From: Planctomycetota bacterium
GTDB lineage: Bacteria > Planctomycetota > UBA1135 > GCA-002686595
Direction of reading: 5' to 3'
Length of the DNA stretch: 64,000 bases
Assembly (NCBI GenBank): GCA_029259655.1
Contig: JAJDET010000171.1
Span: forward strand, 41,962-105,961
The notes below the pieces were generated by a model. The model was given only the letters and a program-made list of their open reading frames with translations, did not search any database and had not been told where the DNA came from. Shown one piece after another: positions 28,487 through 37,609 of the stretch (positions are counted from its first letter, which is position 1; each line of letters begins with the position of its first letter). Both the position numbers and the translations under genes were made by a program.

Positions 28487-28840
28487 TTACAACCAGATCT
28501 CGCAGTCCCCCCCCGCCTCCCGCACCCGGTAACGCTTCGCCTTCCCGCACGAGGCGTTGACGGCAACCCCCGTCGCCGGCTCGAACTGGTAACCGTGCAG
28601 GGGGCAGACCGCGTACTGCCCTCCCTCGAGCGGCCCCTCGGTGATCCGGCCGCCCTCGTGGGGACAGAGCGCGTCGAGCGCGTGGAGCTCGCCGCCGACG
28701 CGGCAGAAGATGACCTCGACACCGTCGCCCGCGATCGGATCGCCGAAGACGACCTTCTTCGCGTGGCCGTCCTCGAGCTTCCCGGTCCCCTTGACGAGGG
28801 CCGGCTTCCCGCCGAAGAGCGCGCGCAGCTTTCCGAACAT
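28487..28840 (-). CDS. Rieske [2Fe-2S] ferredoxin-like protein
   Basis: A 117-residue soluble protein. The Rieske cluster ligands are Cys59-Pro-His61 (CPHEGG) and Cys79-x2-His82 (CPLHGYQF), with the expected spacing and the Gly/Gln-rich loops. Such small Rieske ferredoxins carry electrons to oxygenases or nitrite-reductase-type enzymes. An N-terminal extension (residues 1-25) is basic and unlike a signal peptide. The gene is separated from the downstream phosphatase gene by 26 bp and is divergent from it. It could serve the oxygenase encoded at 14671-15771, but that is 13 kb away and the link is speculative. Confidence 0.85.
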   Translation of the reverse strand: MFGKLRALFGGKPALVKGTGKLEDGHAKKVVFGDPIAGDGVEVIFCRVGGELHALDALCPHEGGRITEGPLEGGQYAVCPLHGYQFEPATGVAVNASCGKAKRYRVREAGGDCEIWL

Positions 28841-28866
28841 GGCGGGATGCTAGCATCCCGCGCAAC

Positions 28867-30255
28867 GTGAAGCCGGTGCTCTTGATCGACGTCGTCGGGC
28901 TGACCGACCGCCAGGTGGGACCCCGCACGCCGAACCTCCAGGCCCTGGCGGAGCGCGGCGCTCGCGCTCCCATGTCGTCCGTCCTCCCGGCAGTGACGTG
29001 CAGCGCACAGGCGACGCTCTCGACCGGGCTCTCGCCGGCAGAGCACGGAGTCGTCGGCAACGGCTGGTTCTTCCGCGACGTTGCGGAGGTCGCCTTCTGG
29101 AAGCAGTCGAACGCGCTCGTCGCCGGAGAGGAGCTGCCCGAGACCGCGCGCCGGCTGGACCCTTCCTTCACGTGCGCGAAGCTCTTCTGGTGGTTCAACC
29201 TGGGCGCGGACGTCGAGTGGTCGGCGACGCCGCGACCCTTCTACGGATCCGATGGGAGCAAGGTCTTCTCGATCTCCACGTGGCCGCGCGAGCTCCAGGC
29301 CGAGCTCGAGGGCTCGCTCGGCCCCTTCCCGTTCTTCCAGTTCTGGGGGCCGAAGTCCGGGCTCGCCTCGAGCCGCTGGATCGCCGATGCCGCACTGCGC
29401 GTGCTCGAGCAGAAGCGCCCGACGCTGACGATGGTCTACCTCCCCCACCTCGACTACGACCACCAGCGCTTCGGGCCGGACGCACCGCGCTCGCTGGAAG
29501 CACTGACGGAGGTGGACTCGGTCGTCGGCGAGCTCGTCGCGGCAGCGGACCGGGCCGGCGCGGAGACGGTCGTCGTCTCCGAGTACGGAATCGAGGAGGT
29601 CTCCCGGCCCGTGCACGTCAACCGCCGGCTGCGCGAGGCGGGCTTGCTCGAGGTCAGGCCCGGCCCGTTCGGGGAGACGCTCGATCCCTTCGTGTCGCAG
29701 GCGTTCTGCGTCAGCGACCATCAGGTCGCTCACGTGTATGCGAAGGACACGCAGGCGCGCGGCGCGGCCGCCGAGGCGTTGGCATCCCTCGACGGTGTCG
29801 GCGAGGTCCTGTCCGACGAGGGCAAGCGCGCCCACGGTCTCGACCACGCGAACGCGGGGGACCTGGTTGCCATTGCGGAGCCGGGCGCCTGGTTCACCTA
29901 CTACTACTGGATCGACGACGACGACGCGCCCGACTTCGCGCGCACCGTCGACATCCACCGCAAGCCGGGCTACGACCCGTGCGAGCTCTTCGTCGACCCG
30001 GAGCTCGCGTTCCCGCCGCTGCGCGTGGCCCGACGCCTCGCGCAGAAGGCGCTCGGCATGCGCTACCGGATGGACGTGATCCCGCTCGACGCCTCCCTGG
30101 TACGCGGGAGTCACGGTCGGCTGCCTGTGTCGCCCGAACGGGGACCCCTCTTCCTGTGCTCGCGGCCGTTCGCGGACTGCGGCGGGGAACCGGACGAGGG
30201 CGTCGTCGCGATGACCAGCGTCAAGGAGCGGGTGCTGGCTCTCCTCGCCCGCTGA
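28867..30255 (+). CDS. Alkaline phosphatase superfamily protein (NPP-like)
   Basis: A 462-residue protein starting at GTG (MKPVLLIDVVGL). It fits the nucleotide pyrophosphatase/phosphodiesterase branch: Asp8 of LLIDVV is a metal ligand, Thr44 in PAVTCSAQAT is the likely nucleophile, and HLDYDHQRFG supplies a further D-x-x-x-H-type site. The usual second-site S-D-H-G motif reads SEYGI, as in some uncharacterised members, so one metal site may be altered. No signal peptide is visible, so it is probably cytoplasmic. Its 3' end overlaps the convergent DUF2238 gene by 35 bp. Confidence 0.8.
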   Translation: MKPVLLIDVVGLTDRQVGPRTPNLQALAERGARAPMSSVLPAVTCSAQATLSTGLSPAEHGVVGNGWFFRDVAEVAFWKQSNALVAGEELPETARRLDPSFTCAKLFWWFNLGADVEWSATPRPFYGSDGSKVFSISTWPRELQAELEGSLGPFPFFQFWGPKSGLASSRWIADAALRVLEQKRPTLTMVYLPHLDYDHQRFGPDAPRSLEALTEVDSVVGELVAAADRAGAETVVVSEYGIEEVSRPVHVNRRLREAGLLEVRPGPFGETLDPFVSQAFCVSDHQVAHVYAKDTQARGAAAEALASLDGVGEVLSDEGKRAHGLDHANAGDLVAIAEPGAWFTYYYWIDDDDAPDFARTVDIHRKPGYDPCELFVDPELAFPPLRVARRLAQKALGMRYRMDVIPLDASLVRGSHGRLPVSPERGPLFLCSRPFADCGGEPDEGVVAMTSVKERVLALLAR

Positions 30256-30841
30256 CTCCGACGAACGGCAGGAGGGAGAGCGCGCCGAGAGCGGCGAGCG
30301 CCATGTCCTTCTGCGCATCCCAGGCATCGCCTTGCTGACCGTTGTAGCGATCGGCGGAGACCGGGTCGGCGACGAGGGTCAACACCCACTCGAAGCTCTC
30401 GTACACGGCGCTCATTCCGAGCACGACGAACAGCGCCAGGGCCCGTGCCCAGGCGCGGGGCAACCCGCCGTACCTCTGCGCGATCTCGACCAGGGGAACC
30501 ATCGCGAACACTCCGTACGCGAGGTGGACGAGCCGGTCGTAGTGGTTGCGGTCGCCCCCATCGCCGCCGAGCGCGAGGATCGAGAACGACTCGCCGAACG
30601 GGACGTGGATGTAGGTGTATCTCGCCCCCACGACGTGAAGGAGAAGGAACGCGACGATGCAGGTCATCGCCGCGTTCGAGAGCCATCGCCTGCGCGCCGA
30701 GAGGAACAGAAGGGGAAGTGCGACCACCGTCGGCGCGTGCTGGAGGAACTGCTCCCGTGGGAACAGCGGGTCCACGAGCGAGATCGCGAGGCACAGCGCG
30801 ACCCCGACGACGAGCAGCGCCTGGTAGCGACCCTCCCTCAC
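30221..30841 (-). CDS. DUF2238 (YjdF-like) membrane protein
   Basis: A 206-residue inner-membrane protein with about six helices (first at residues 8-24). It carries the family's conserved NHYDRLVHLAYGVF and YNGQQGDAWDAQKDM motifs, in which acidic and aromatic residues lie at membrane borders. DUF2238 members have no established role. The start is the ATG at MREGRYQALL. It is convergent with, and overlaps, the phosphatase gene by 35 bp, and lies 10 bp downstream of a small membrane protein gene on its own strand, so the two are probably co-transcribed. Confidence 0.85.
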   Translation of the reverse strand: MREGRYQALLVVGVALCLAISLVDPLFPREQFLQHAPTVVALPLLFLSARRRWLSNAAMTCIVAFLLLHVVGARYTYIHVPFGESFSILALGGDGGDRNHYDRLVHLAYGVFAMVPLVEIAQRYGGLPRAWARALALFVVLGMSAVYESFEWVLTLVADPVSADRYNGQQGDAWDAQKDMALAALGALSLLPFVGVSGRGEPAPAP

Positions 30842-30851
30842 GCCGCGCGGC

Positions 30852-31142
30852 CTACGACAGCTCGACCCGGATCCCTCCGACCAGACGCGCGGTGAGGTTG
30901 TACAGGAGCGCCCCGATGGCCGCGAAGAAGGCGCCCATGGCGCCGTAGAGCGGGGGGATGATGATCACGGCTCCGAGGCCGAGCAGGACACCGCCCCCGG
31001 GGACACTGCCATCGGAACCCTCGAACCCGGATCCCAGCGCAGCTGCGGTCGAGATCAGGGCTCCGAACAGGAACCCGAGAGCCGCGTACAGGATGAACGT
31101 GACCTTGACGGCGGACAGGACGTCGATTCGCTTCAGCTCCAT
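30852..31142 (-). CDS. Small two-helix membrane protein (DUF3566-like)
   Basis: A 96-residue protein that starts MELKRIDVLSAVKVTFILYAALG. It has a hydrophobic helix at about 12-35, a Gly-rich loop, and a second helical hairpin at about 50-82, ending NLTARLVGGIRVELS. This layout (K-R-I-D at the start, G-A-L-L-Y-N near the end) resembles the DUF3566 transmembrane family. It has no catalytic residues. It is the first gene of a two-gene unit with the DUF2238 protein and reads divergently from the histidine kinase. Confidence 0.65.
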   Translation of the reverse strand: MELKRIDVLSAVKVTFILYAALGFLFGALISTAAALGSGFEGSDGSVPGGGVLLGLGAVIIIPPLYGAMGAFFAAIGALLYNLTARLVGGIRVELS

Positions 31143-31266
31143 CTGATCTCCCTCGTTTGGAATTGGATTCGGGCGCGCGGAATGTACAGCGATCGGGATT
31201 CGACGTTGCGTGTTAAGGGGTCGTTATGCCGCCATCACGCGCGCTCGCGGCCCGTAGAGTGAACCG

Positions 31267-32562
31267 ATGCCGGTCCCGCGTCGAACGCTCGCCTACGTTC
31301 TGCTGCTCCTGCCGCTGCTGGTCGTGCTGGTCGTGCAGCAGGTGCGCTGGCTAGACGAGCTCGAGGAGGCGCAGCGGGACGAGATGCGGCGCAACCTCCA
31401 GAGCGGGCTGGACCGCGCGGCCGCGGAGCTCGACGACGCGTGGGCCGAGCGGGACGCCGACGTGCCCGCGGCCGTCGTCGAGGCCGCCATCACGCGCGCA
31501 CTGGGAGACGCCGCGCTCGAGACCTACGCCTTCGCGATCGAGCCCGTCGACGGCGCCGGCCCGGTCTACTACCGCTCTCGGGAGGACGACGACCCACGCC
31601 CCCCCGACGCGAGCGCGGTGGTCTTCCGCGAGACGGGCAGCTGGGTCGGATTCGTCGGAGACGACGGCGGGTCGCCGACCGCAGTTCCGCTCCAGCTCGA
31701 GATCCCCGTCGGCGCGTCTCCCGCGACGTGGAACCTCGTCGCGCGACACCGCGACGGGACACTCGCTGCGGTGGTTGCACGTGGACGAAGGCGAAACCTC
31801 GCGATCGGCGGCGCGATCCTCGGCCTGCTCTGCGCGGGGATCGGCGTCCTCCTGTTCGCGGAGGCGCGCGCGCGACGGTTGTCGGAGAAGGAGCGGGTGT
31901 TCATCGCCGGGGTCTCGCACGAGCTGCGCACGCCCCTGGCCGTGATCCGCAGCGCGGCCTCGAACATCCGGAGCGGCGTCGTCCGCGATGGGAAGAAGCT
32001 CTCCGAGTACGGCGCGCTGATCGAGCGCGAGGTCGAGCGCGTGAGCGACCGCGTCGAGCGCGTTCTTCGGTTCTCGCGCGACGGAAACATCGAGCCATCC
32101 GTCATCGAGGACGTCGCGGTCTCCGAGCTCGTCGACGACGCGGTCGAGGGCTGCCTCCACTGGCGCGATCGGCGCGAGTTCGACATCGACACCGAGCTCG
32201 AACCCGAGCTCCCGCCGCTCCGCGGCGACCGGGCTGCCCTCGTGTCGGCCGTGCAGAACTTGCTCGACAACGCCATCAAGTACGGACCGGAGGGGCAGAC
32301 CGTGCGCGTGCGCGGCTTCCGCCGGAACGGATCGGAGCTGGTCCTCCAGGTCGCCGACGAGGGCGACGGGATCGCCGAGGAGGACCGAGAGCGCGCCTTC
32401 CTTCCTTTCTATCGCGGCAAGGCGGCACGCCGGGCCGGAGTGACCGGAAGCGGCCTCGGACTCGGAGTGGTGGCTCGGGTCGTCGCCGACCACGGCGGGT
32501 CCGTCCGGCTGGAAGAGCCGGCGACGATTGCGTTGCACCTGCCGCTGAGAGCCTCGTCGTGA
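31267..32562 (+). CDS. Sensor histidine kinase
   Basis: A 431-residue membrane kinase. Helices at about 8-25 and 177-198 enclose an extracytoplasmic sensor region of about 150 residues with no recognised fold. The H box VSHELRTPL places the phosphorylated His at 218, the N box is NLLDNAIKYG (Asn335), and G boxes VADEGDGI and GSGLGLG follow, so all kinase motifs are intact. It lacks a clear HAMP domain; a short linker joins helix two to the dimerisation helix. Its stop overlaps the GTG of the response-regulator gene (GTGA), which shows that the two are a cognate pair. The signal is unknown. Confidence 0.92.
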   Translation: MPVPRRTLAYVLLLLPLLVVLVVQQVRWLDELEEAQRDEMRRNLQSGLDRAAAELDDAWAERDADVPAAVVEAAITRALGDAALETYAFAIEPVDGAGPVYYRSREDDDPRPPDASAVVFRETGSWVGFVGDDGGSPTAVPLQLEIPVGASPATWNLVARHRDGTLAAVVARGRRRNLAIGGAILGLLCAGIGVLLFAEARARRLSEKERVFIAGVSHELRTPLAVIRSAASNIRSGVVRDGKKLSEYGALIEREVERVSDRVERVLRFSRDGNIEPSVIEDVAVSELVDDAVEGCLHWRDRREFDIDTELEPELPPLRGDRAALVSAVQNLLDNAIKYGPEGQTVRVRGFRRNGSELVLQVADEGDGIAEEDRERAFLPFYRGKAARRAGVTGSGLGLGVVARVVADHGGSVRLEEPATIALHLPLRASS

Positions 32563-33254
32563 AGCGCGTCCTGATGATCGAGGACGAGCCGGGCCTCGCG
32601 CTCACAGTGGGCGACCGACTGCGCGCCGCGGGCTTCGCGTTCGAGACGACGCCCGACGGGCTCGAGGGCCTCGCGCTGGCATCCTCGCTCCCAGCGTACG
32701 ACGTGGTCCTGCTCGACCTGATGCTGCCGGGCATGGACGGAACGGACGTGTGCCGTGACCTGCGGCGGCGCGGCGTCCGGACACCGATCCTGATGCTGAC
32801 GGCCCTCGGCGACGTCCGCGATCGGGTGAACGGTTTGCGAGTGGGTGCGGACGACTACCTGACCAAGCCGTTCGACCCCGATGAGCTCGTGGCTCGCATC
32901 GAGGCGCTCTTGCGACGCGCGAGCGCTCCTCCGCCCGAACGGCAGGAGCCCGTTCACTTCGGCGACGTCGAGGTGGATCTGCGCGCGATGGAGGTGCGCC
33001 GCGCCGGACACCCGATCGACATCGCGGCGCGCGAGTTCCAGCTCCTCGCCTACCTGATCCAGCGCGAGGGCGAAGTCGTCTCACGCGAGGAGCTCTTGCG
33101 CGCCGTGTGGGGCTACCGGCGTCCCCCGCGCACGCGAACCGTGGACGTCCACGTCACCTGGCTGCGCGGCAAGCTCGAGCCGGATCGCGCGAACCCGACC
33201 TTCCTGCGCACGGTGCGTGGAGCGGGCTACAAGTTCGTGCGAGCCGAGCCCTAG
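32559..33254 (+). CDS. OmpR/PhoB-family response regulator
   Basis: A 231-residue regulator from a GTG that overlaps the histidine-kinase stop. The receiver domain (1-115) has the acidic pair Glu8/Asp9, phosphorylated Asp53 (LLDLMLPGMDG), Thr81 and Lys103 (YLTKPF). Residues about 130-231 are the winged helix: AAREFQLLAYLIQREGEVVSREELLRAVWG and TVDVHVTWLRGKL with the final RTVRGAGYKF hairpin. All activation residues are present. Its stop overlaps the end of the convergent serine hydrolase gene by four bases, so target genes are not indicated by position. Confidence 0.93.
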   Translation: MKRVLMIEDEPGLALTVGDRLRAAGFAFETTPDGLEGLALASSLPAYDVVLLDLMLPGMDGTDVCRDLRRRGVRTPILMLTALGDVRDRVNGLRVGADDYLTKPFDPDELVARIEALLRRASAPPPERQEPVHFGDVEVDLRAMEVRRAGHPIDIAAREFQLLAYLIQREGEVVSREELLRAVWGYRRPPRTRTVDVHVTWLRGKLEPDRANPTFLRTVRGAGYKFVRAEP

Positions 33255-35035
33255 AGCCGAGAGAAGTACGACGTCGCCGCCCAGCTGAAGGCCACGAGCT
33301 CGAAACCGCGCACCACACCTTCCTCGCGGACGAACGCGAGTCGGGCGAGTGCTCTGCCCGGCAGGCTGTACGTGTCCGCGTTCATCGGGCCGAGGAGCAG
33401 GCGACCGTGACGCGCGTGCACCAGCCAGAGCTCGCCGTCCTCCCACTCGACGGTGTAGAAGGCACCCAGCTCGGCACTCCTGTACGTGCCCTCGAGTTGT
33501 GCCGCAGCCCCTTCGTCCAGGGGGACGAGGCGCCGGCGACGACCCACGACGTCCAACGGCTCGCCGGTGCGCACCGACCTCCGGACGTGCATCGTCACCG
33601 CGTCTTCCTCCGGACCGAAGTGGTACTCGTAGTTCGCGGAGGGGAGCAGGAAGCCGCCGTCCGGGAGCGGGAAGACCTCGATCGTCGGCTCATCGTCGAA
33701 TCCGATCAGGAGCTGCCGGTCCCGGCTCCCCACCATCAGCAGGAAGCCATCCTCCATCTCGTACGTCCCGGCGTAGGAGGCGAGCGTCCCGGGGTCCACG
33801 TCCACGCCCACCGACTCGGGGGGCGTCTCCTGGTTCTCGGGGATGAAGATCATCCCGCTCGGAAGCCCCCCCTGCGGCTCTTCGCCCGGGCCGAGCGTGT
33901 ACACGGCGACGTCCGCGGCCATGCGCCCGACGTTCGGTTCCTCCAGCGTGTTGGACGCCGCGACGATCACCAGGCCCTCGTCGGGATAGAACGAGAGATG
34001 GCTCTGACCTCCGGGAACGGACCCGCCGTGGCTCCAGAGCTCACGGCCGCCCTCCCGGGACCTCGAGAGCCCGAAGGCGTAGTCGACCGTGGTGCCGTCG
34101 TCGAGCGTTCCGAGCGCGCGCATGCGATCGCGTACGTCCGCTCCGATCACGTGTCCGGTTCGCAGCGCATCGGCCCACTTCGCGAGATCGACGACCGAGC
34201 ACAGCAGCCCGCCGGCGCCGTACCGCGCGCTCAGCGGTTGCGAGACGTGCGCGTCCTCCTCGAGCCCGTAGGGCAGAGCGCGGCCGGGCACGAGCTCACC
34301 CCCACCGGTCGCGAACCTCGCGGACTTCATTCCGAGCGGTTCGAAGAAGTGCTCCCGCGCGAACTCCGGCAACGATGTGCCGGTCACCGCGCGAACGATC
34401 TCGGCCAGGAGCACATACCCGCCGTTGGAGTAGATGTGAGCCGTGCCCGGCTCGAAGCGAAGGTGCTGGAGCCCGCTCAGGACGCGCAACGCGTCCTCGA
34501 TCGTACCGGGGTCCCCGCGTCCCCATCCGGCGAGTGCGAGCGATCCCTCGACGTCCTCGACGCCGCCGGTGTGGTGGATCAGGTCCTTCACCTGGACGGG
34601 CCGGTAGGTCTCGGAGAGACCGGGCAGGTACTCGTGCACACGCGCGTCGGGGTCCACGCGCCCGTCCTCGACGAGCACGGCGATGGCGGCGGCCGTCACG
34701 GACTTCGACACGGACGCCATGTCGAACGCGGTATCGACGTCGCACGCGACCGAGCGCTCGAGGTCGGCCATGCCCCGGGCTCCGGCGAAGATCAGCTCGC
34801 CGTCGAGCATCAGCGCCAGTGCCATACCCGGACCGTCCGGCTCTACCGCCTCCTCGATGAGGAGCTCGACCAGGGTCGCGAGCTCGTCCGGGGAGAGGCT
34901 GCCAGCCTCGCCTTCGGGAATGTCGACTTTGCTGCCTCCGTCGGTCGTCCAGCCCTGCGGGAGGGCGTGGGCCGGCAGTGAGAGAGAGCACGGAATCAGA
35001 CAGAGCACGAGCGTGCGACGGAGGAATCGGGTCAT
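33251..35035 (-). CDS. Secreted class C beta-lactamase-like serine hydrolase
   Basis: A 594-residue protein with a signal peptide (1-24, ending AHA). The catalytic domain has Ser108-x-x-Lys111 (ASVSK), Tyr202-Ser-Asn204 (IYSNGG) and an H-G-G motif (WSHGGS) near residue 325, the triad layout of class C beta-lactamases, DD-peptidases and esterases of the AmpC/EstB type. The family is broad and substrate cannot be read from sequence. A beta-rich C-terminal extension of about 200 residues resembles the DUF3471-type domain found in such hydrolases. A true beta-lactamase is less likely than a peptidase or esterase. Confidence 0.82.
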   Translation of the reverse strand: MTRFLRRTLVLCLIPCSLSLPAHALPQGWTTDGGSKVDIPEGEAGSLSPDELATLVELLIEEAVEPDGPGMALALMLDGELIFAGARGMADLERSVACDVDTAFDMASVSKSVTAAAIAVLVEDGRVDPDARVHEYLPGLSETYRPVQVKDLIHHTGGVEDVEGSLALAGWGRGDPGTIEDALRVLSGLQHLRFEPGTAHIYSNGGYVLLAEIVRAVTGTSLPEFAREHFFEPLGMKSARFATGGGELVPGRALPYGLEEDAHVSQPLSARYGAGGLLCSVVDLAKWADALRTGHVIGADVRDRMRALGTLDDGTTVDYAFGLSRSREGGRELWSHGGSVPGGQSHLSFYPDEGLVIVAASNTLEEPNVGRMAADVAVYTLGPGEEPQGGLPSGMIFIPENQETPPESVGVDVDPGTLASYAGTYEMEDGFLLMVGSRDRQLLIGFDDEPTIEVFPLPDGGFLLPSANYEYHFGPEEDAVTMHVRRSVRTGEPLDVVGRRRRLVPLDEGAAAQLEGTYRSAELGAFYTVEWEDGELWLVHARHGRLLLGPMNADTYSLPGRALARLAFVREEGVVRGFELVAFSWAATSYFSRL

Positions 35036-35154
35036 GGCAACTACCTCTTGGGGCCTTCGAACCGGAGGCTACGAGGGGCACGCGGGAGAGGAGGTTAACC
35101 GCCCGCTAAACCGCGACCGTGGCTGGTAGGCTCTCGCGACTGCACGGATCCGGC

Positions 35155-35847
35155 ATGAAGTACCTCTTGATCCCCGTCCTCCTCGTCGCCCTCGCCGCGG
35201 GTGCGGCCATGACGATGCTCCTGGACCCGGCGCCTCCGAAATGGACGAGCGCTTCCGAGGCGGCCTCTCCGCGAACGGACCTCGAGCTCGTGGCCCGGGT
35301 CGACGCGCTGGTCGAGGAGAACCGCGAGCTGCGCGAGCGGCTCGCGACAATCGAGCTCCGTCCTGCGACCGCCTCCACCAAGCGTGCCCCGATCGAGGGC
35401 TTCGTCTCGCAGCTCGAGTTCGAGGCGTTCCGCGAAGAGGTCCTCGCGGCGCTCGAGGACCGGACCCTTCCCGCCGGTGAGGTGGACACGGGCTTGAAGG
35501 CCCGCATCGCGGACGCGCTGACCACGATTCGCAAGGAAGAGACCGCCGAGAAGATCCGCGGCTACCAGGAGAAGCGGGCGCAGCGGCTCGAGGATGACCT
35601 CGTGCGAATGGAGAAGTGGCTCGAGCTCGCGCCCCACCAGGTGGACGGGATGCGCACGGTCCTCCTCACGCAATACCAGCGCGAGGAGGAGCAGATGCGA
35701 CTCTGGGAGGAGGGGCAGGACCCCGAGCTCGTCGGCGAGCGCAAGCGGGAGGACGGCGAGCGCTTCAACGCCGACCTCCAGCTCGTGCTCACGCCCGAGC
35801 AGCTCGAGACGTTCTGGGACGCGATCTCCGGACGGGGCGGCAAGTAG
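35155..35847 (+). CDS. Secreted coiled-coil protein of unknown function
   Basis: A 230-residue protein; the ATG that begins MKYLLIPVLLVALAAG gives a signal peptide or anchor. An upstream in-frame ATG adds 12 residues without such a feature. A helix rich in L, E and R at about 45-70 (VDALVEENRELRERL) and a charged helical region (about 120-215, with EEEQMRLWEEGQDPELV) dominate. The end LTPEQLETFWDAIS is typical of small periplasmic metal-stress or chaperone-like proteins such as Spy/CpxP relatives, but I see no LTxxQ repeat pattern strong enough to assign it there. Confidence 0.6.
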   Translation: MKYLLIPVLLVALAAGAAMTMLLDPAPPKWTSASEAASPRTDLELVARVDALVEENRELRERLATIELRPATASTKRAPIEGFVSQLEFEAFREEVLAALEDRTLPAGEVDTGLKARIADALTTIRKEETAEKIRGYQEKRAQRLEDDLVRMEKWLELAPHQVDGMRTVLLTQYQREEEQMRLWEEGQDPELVGERKREDGERFNADLQLVLTPEQLETFWDAISGRGGK

Positions 35848-35862
35848 CCGTCGAGCGTCCGG

Positions 35863-37479
35863 CTACCCGATCCGGCAGAAGCACGAGCCCGGGATCTCGA
35901 CGTCCGAGCGCGCCCAGGCCTCGTCGAAGCGCGCCTCGACCGCGGTCGCCTCGTCGTGTCGCCCGAGGCCGCGCAGGCACTCGGCCATGCCGTGCAACGC
36001 CCAGCCGTTCTCGGGGTAGCGCTCGAGATTCGCGCGGTAGACGCCGAGCGCCTCCTCGAAGTGCCCCTGCTCGGTGAGCAGCGCACCCAGCGCGTGCCGC
36101 GCCGGCTCCATCCAGCCCCAGGGCTCGTCATAGTTCAGACGCTCGTCCAGCACGACCGCCTCGCGCAGGAGCGCGAAAGCCCGGTCGTGGTTCCCGCGCC
36201 GGTACTCGATCTCGCCGGCGAGCACCTTCTCCGCGACACCGAGGATCTCGGACACGGAGTTGTTGAAGAGGAGGCGCGACTCCGGGACCGCGGCGCGTGC
36301 GTCGCGGAACCGGCGCTGTTCCGCGAGCGCTTCGTCGACGCGCCCGAGCGTCGCGAACGCGACGCCGCGGGCGTAGCGCCAGACCGCCTTCGCGGCGAGC
36401 TCGGTGGGCTCCGGCTCATCCAGGATCTCCTCCCACATTCCGAAGCGCACGAGCACGTGGTACGGCGTCGCCGTGAACACGTCGAAGAGATCGGGCGCCA
36501 GCGCCAGTAGCGAGGCCGGTATCTCGTCCACGAGGCGGCGCGAGTACTCGAGCGCGAGCTCACGCTGTCCTTCCCACATCCCGCCGTAGGCGACGAAGTG
36601 GTAGTTGTGGACGCGGTAGGCGGTGTAGAAGCTCTCGCGGCCCGCGTAGTCGACGAACGCGTCGTCGACGTCCACGGCCTCGAGGTTCACGCGGATCACG
36701 TCGTCGTACCGCCCGGTCCACACGTAGATGTGGCTCGGCATGTGGATCAGGTGACCGAGGCCCGGCGTCAGGTCCTCCAGGTTGCGCGCCGCGGGGATGG
36801 CGCGCGCGACCTCGGGACCGGCCTCCATGGCGTGGATGTAGAGGTGGCAGAGCGCCGGATGGTCCGGCCAGCGCTCGAGCGCGGGCTCCAGGACGCTGCG
36901 GATCTCGGCGAGCTCCGGAGCGGGCTCGCCCTCGGGACTCCAGAGCTGCCACGGACGGAGCTGCATCAGGGCCTCGGCGAAGAGCGCCGCGACGTCCGGG
37001 TCGTCAGGATGCCTGGCGTGGACCTCGCGCATCGCGTCGGCGTAGGCCTTCTCCAGCGGCGCACGATCCTCGGGCGCGGGCCACGTGTAGCGAGCGCGCA
37101 GCGCCTCGATCAGGTCGTGCTCGACCGGAGTGCAGCCCTTGCGGTTGCGCAGCGCCTGGAGCAGGGCCTCGTGGGCGGCCCGGCTCGCCTCCTCCGACAT
37201 CGCGGGGCTGTTGTAGTTGGTCCCGTTCGCCCAGGCCTTCCCCCACCACGCCATCGCGCAGCCGGGGTCGGCCTCGAGGGCACGCTCGAAGCAGCGGATC
37301 GCCTCCTCGTGGTTGAAGCCGAAGCTGAGCCCGAGGCCGCGATCGAACCAGAGCTGGGCCTCCGACGAGTCGGTCGTGACCTCGCGCTGGATGACGCCGA
37401 CGTCGAAGTGGGTCGGGTGCGGTCCCGTTCCGCGGCAGCCGAGGAGGGGGAGCAGGGCGAGCAGGATCGTGAAGCGCAT
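35863..37479 (-). CDS. TPR-repeat lipoprotein
   Basis: A 538-residue lipoprotein. The ATG that begins MRFTILLALLPLLGC gives a lipobox with Cys15; the 29 codons upstream in frame lack signal features. After the lipobox come repeated TPR-like helices with the N-terminal block SSEAQLWFDRGLGLSFGFNHEEAIRCFERALEAD (shortened here to its pattern W-F-x-R-G-L, N-H-E-E-A). Motifs such as HLIHMPSHIYVWTGRY and HNYHFVAYGG are rich in His and aromatic residues, and occur in a group of TPR proteins annotated only as tetratricopeptide. No enzyme motif is visible. The C-terminus ends CFCRIG. Confidence 0.75.
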   Translation of the reverse strand: MRFTILLALLPLLGCRGTGPHPTHFDVGVIQREVTTDSSEAQLWFDRGLGLSFGFNHEEAIRCFERALEADPGCAMAWWGKAWANGTNYNSPAMSEEASRAAHEALLQALRNRKGCTPVEHDLIEALRARYTWPAPEDRAPLEKAYADAMREVHARHPDDPDVAALFAEALMQLRPWQLWSPEGEPAPELAEIRSVLEPALERWPDHPALCHLYIHAMEAGPEVARAIPAARNLEDLTPGLGHLIHMPSHIYVWTGRYDDVIRVNLEAVDVDDAFVDYAGRESFYTAYRVHNYHFVAYGGMWEGQRELALEYSRRLVDEIPASLLALAPDLFDVFTATPYHVLVRFGMWEEILDEPEPTELAAKAVWRYARGVAFATLGRVDEALAEQRRFRDARAAVPESRLLFNNSVSEILGVAEKVLAGEIEYRRGNHDRAFALLREAVVLDERLNYDEPWGWMEPARHALGALLTEQGHFEEALGVYRANLERYPENGWALHGMAECLRGLGRHDEATAVEARFDEAWARSDVEIPGSCFCRIG

Positions 37480-37609
37480 GGCGGTCTCTGGGAGTGAAGA
37501 TCGTGGATCGGGCGTGGAGGTTACCGCCAGCCATGGCGAGATCCATGCCCCGGACCTGCCAGGCATTCCGAGCTTTCCTCCGGGCGGGACTCTCCTCCCG
37601 TCCCCGGGG

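Noticed and set aside
33251..35035. Antibiotic-resistance beta-lactamase
   Set aside because: The SxxK/YxN/HGG motifs belong to a broad family of peptidases and esterases, and the C-terminal extension is not typical of resistance enzymes.
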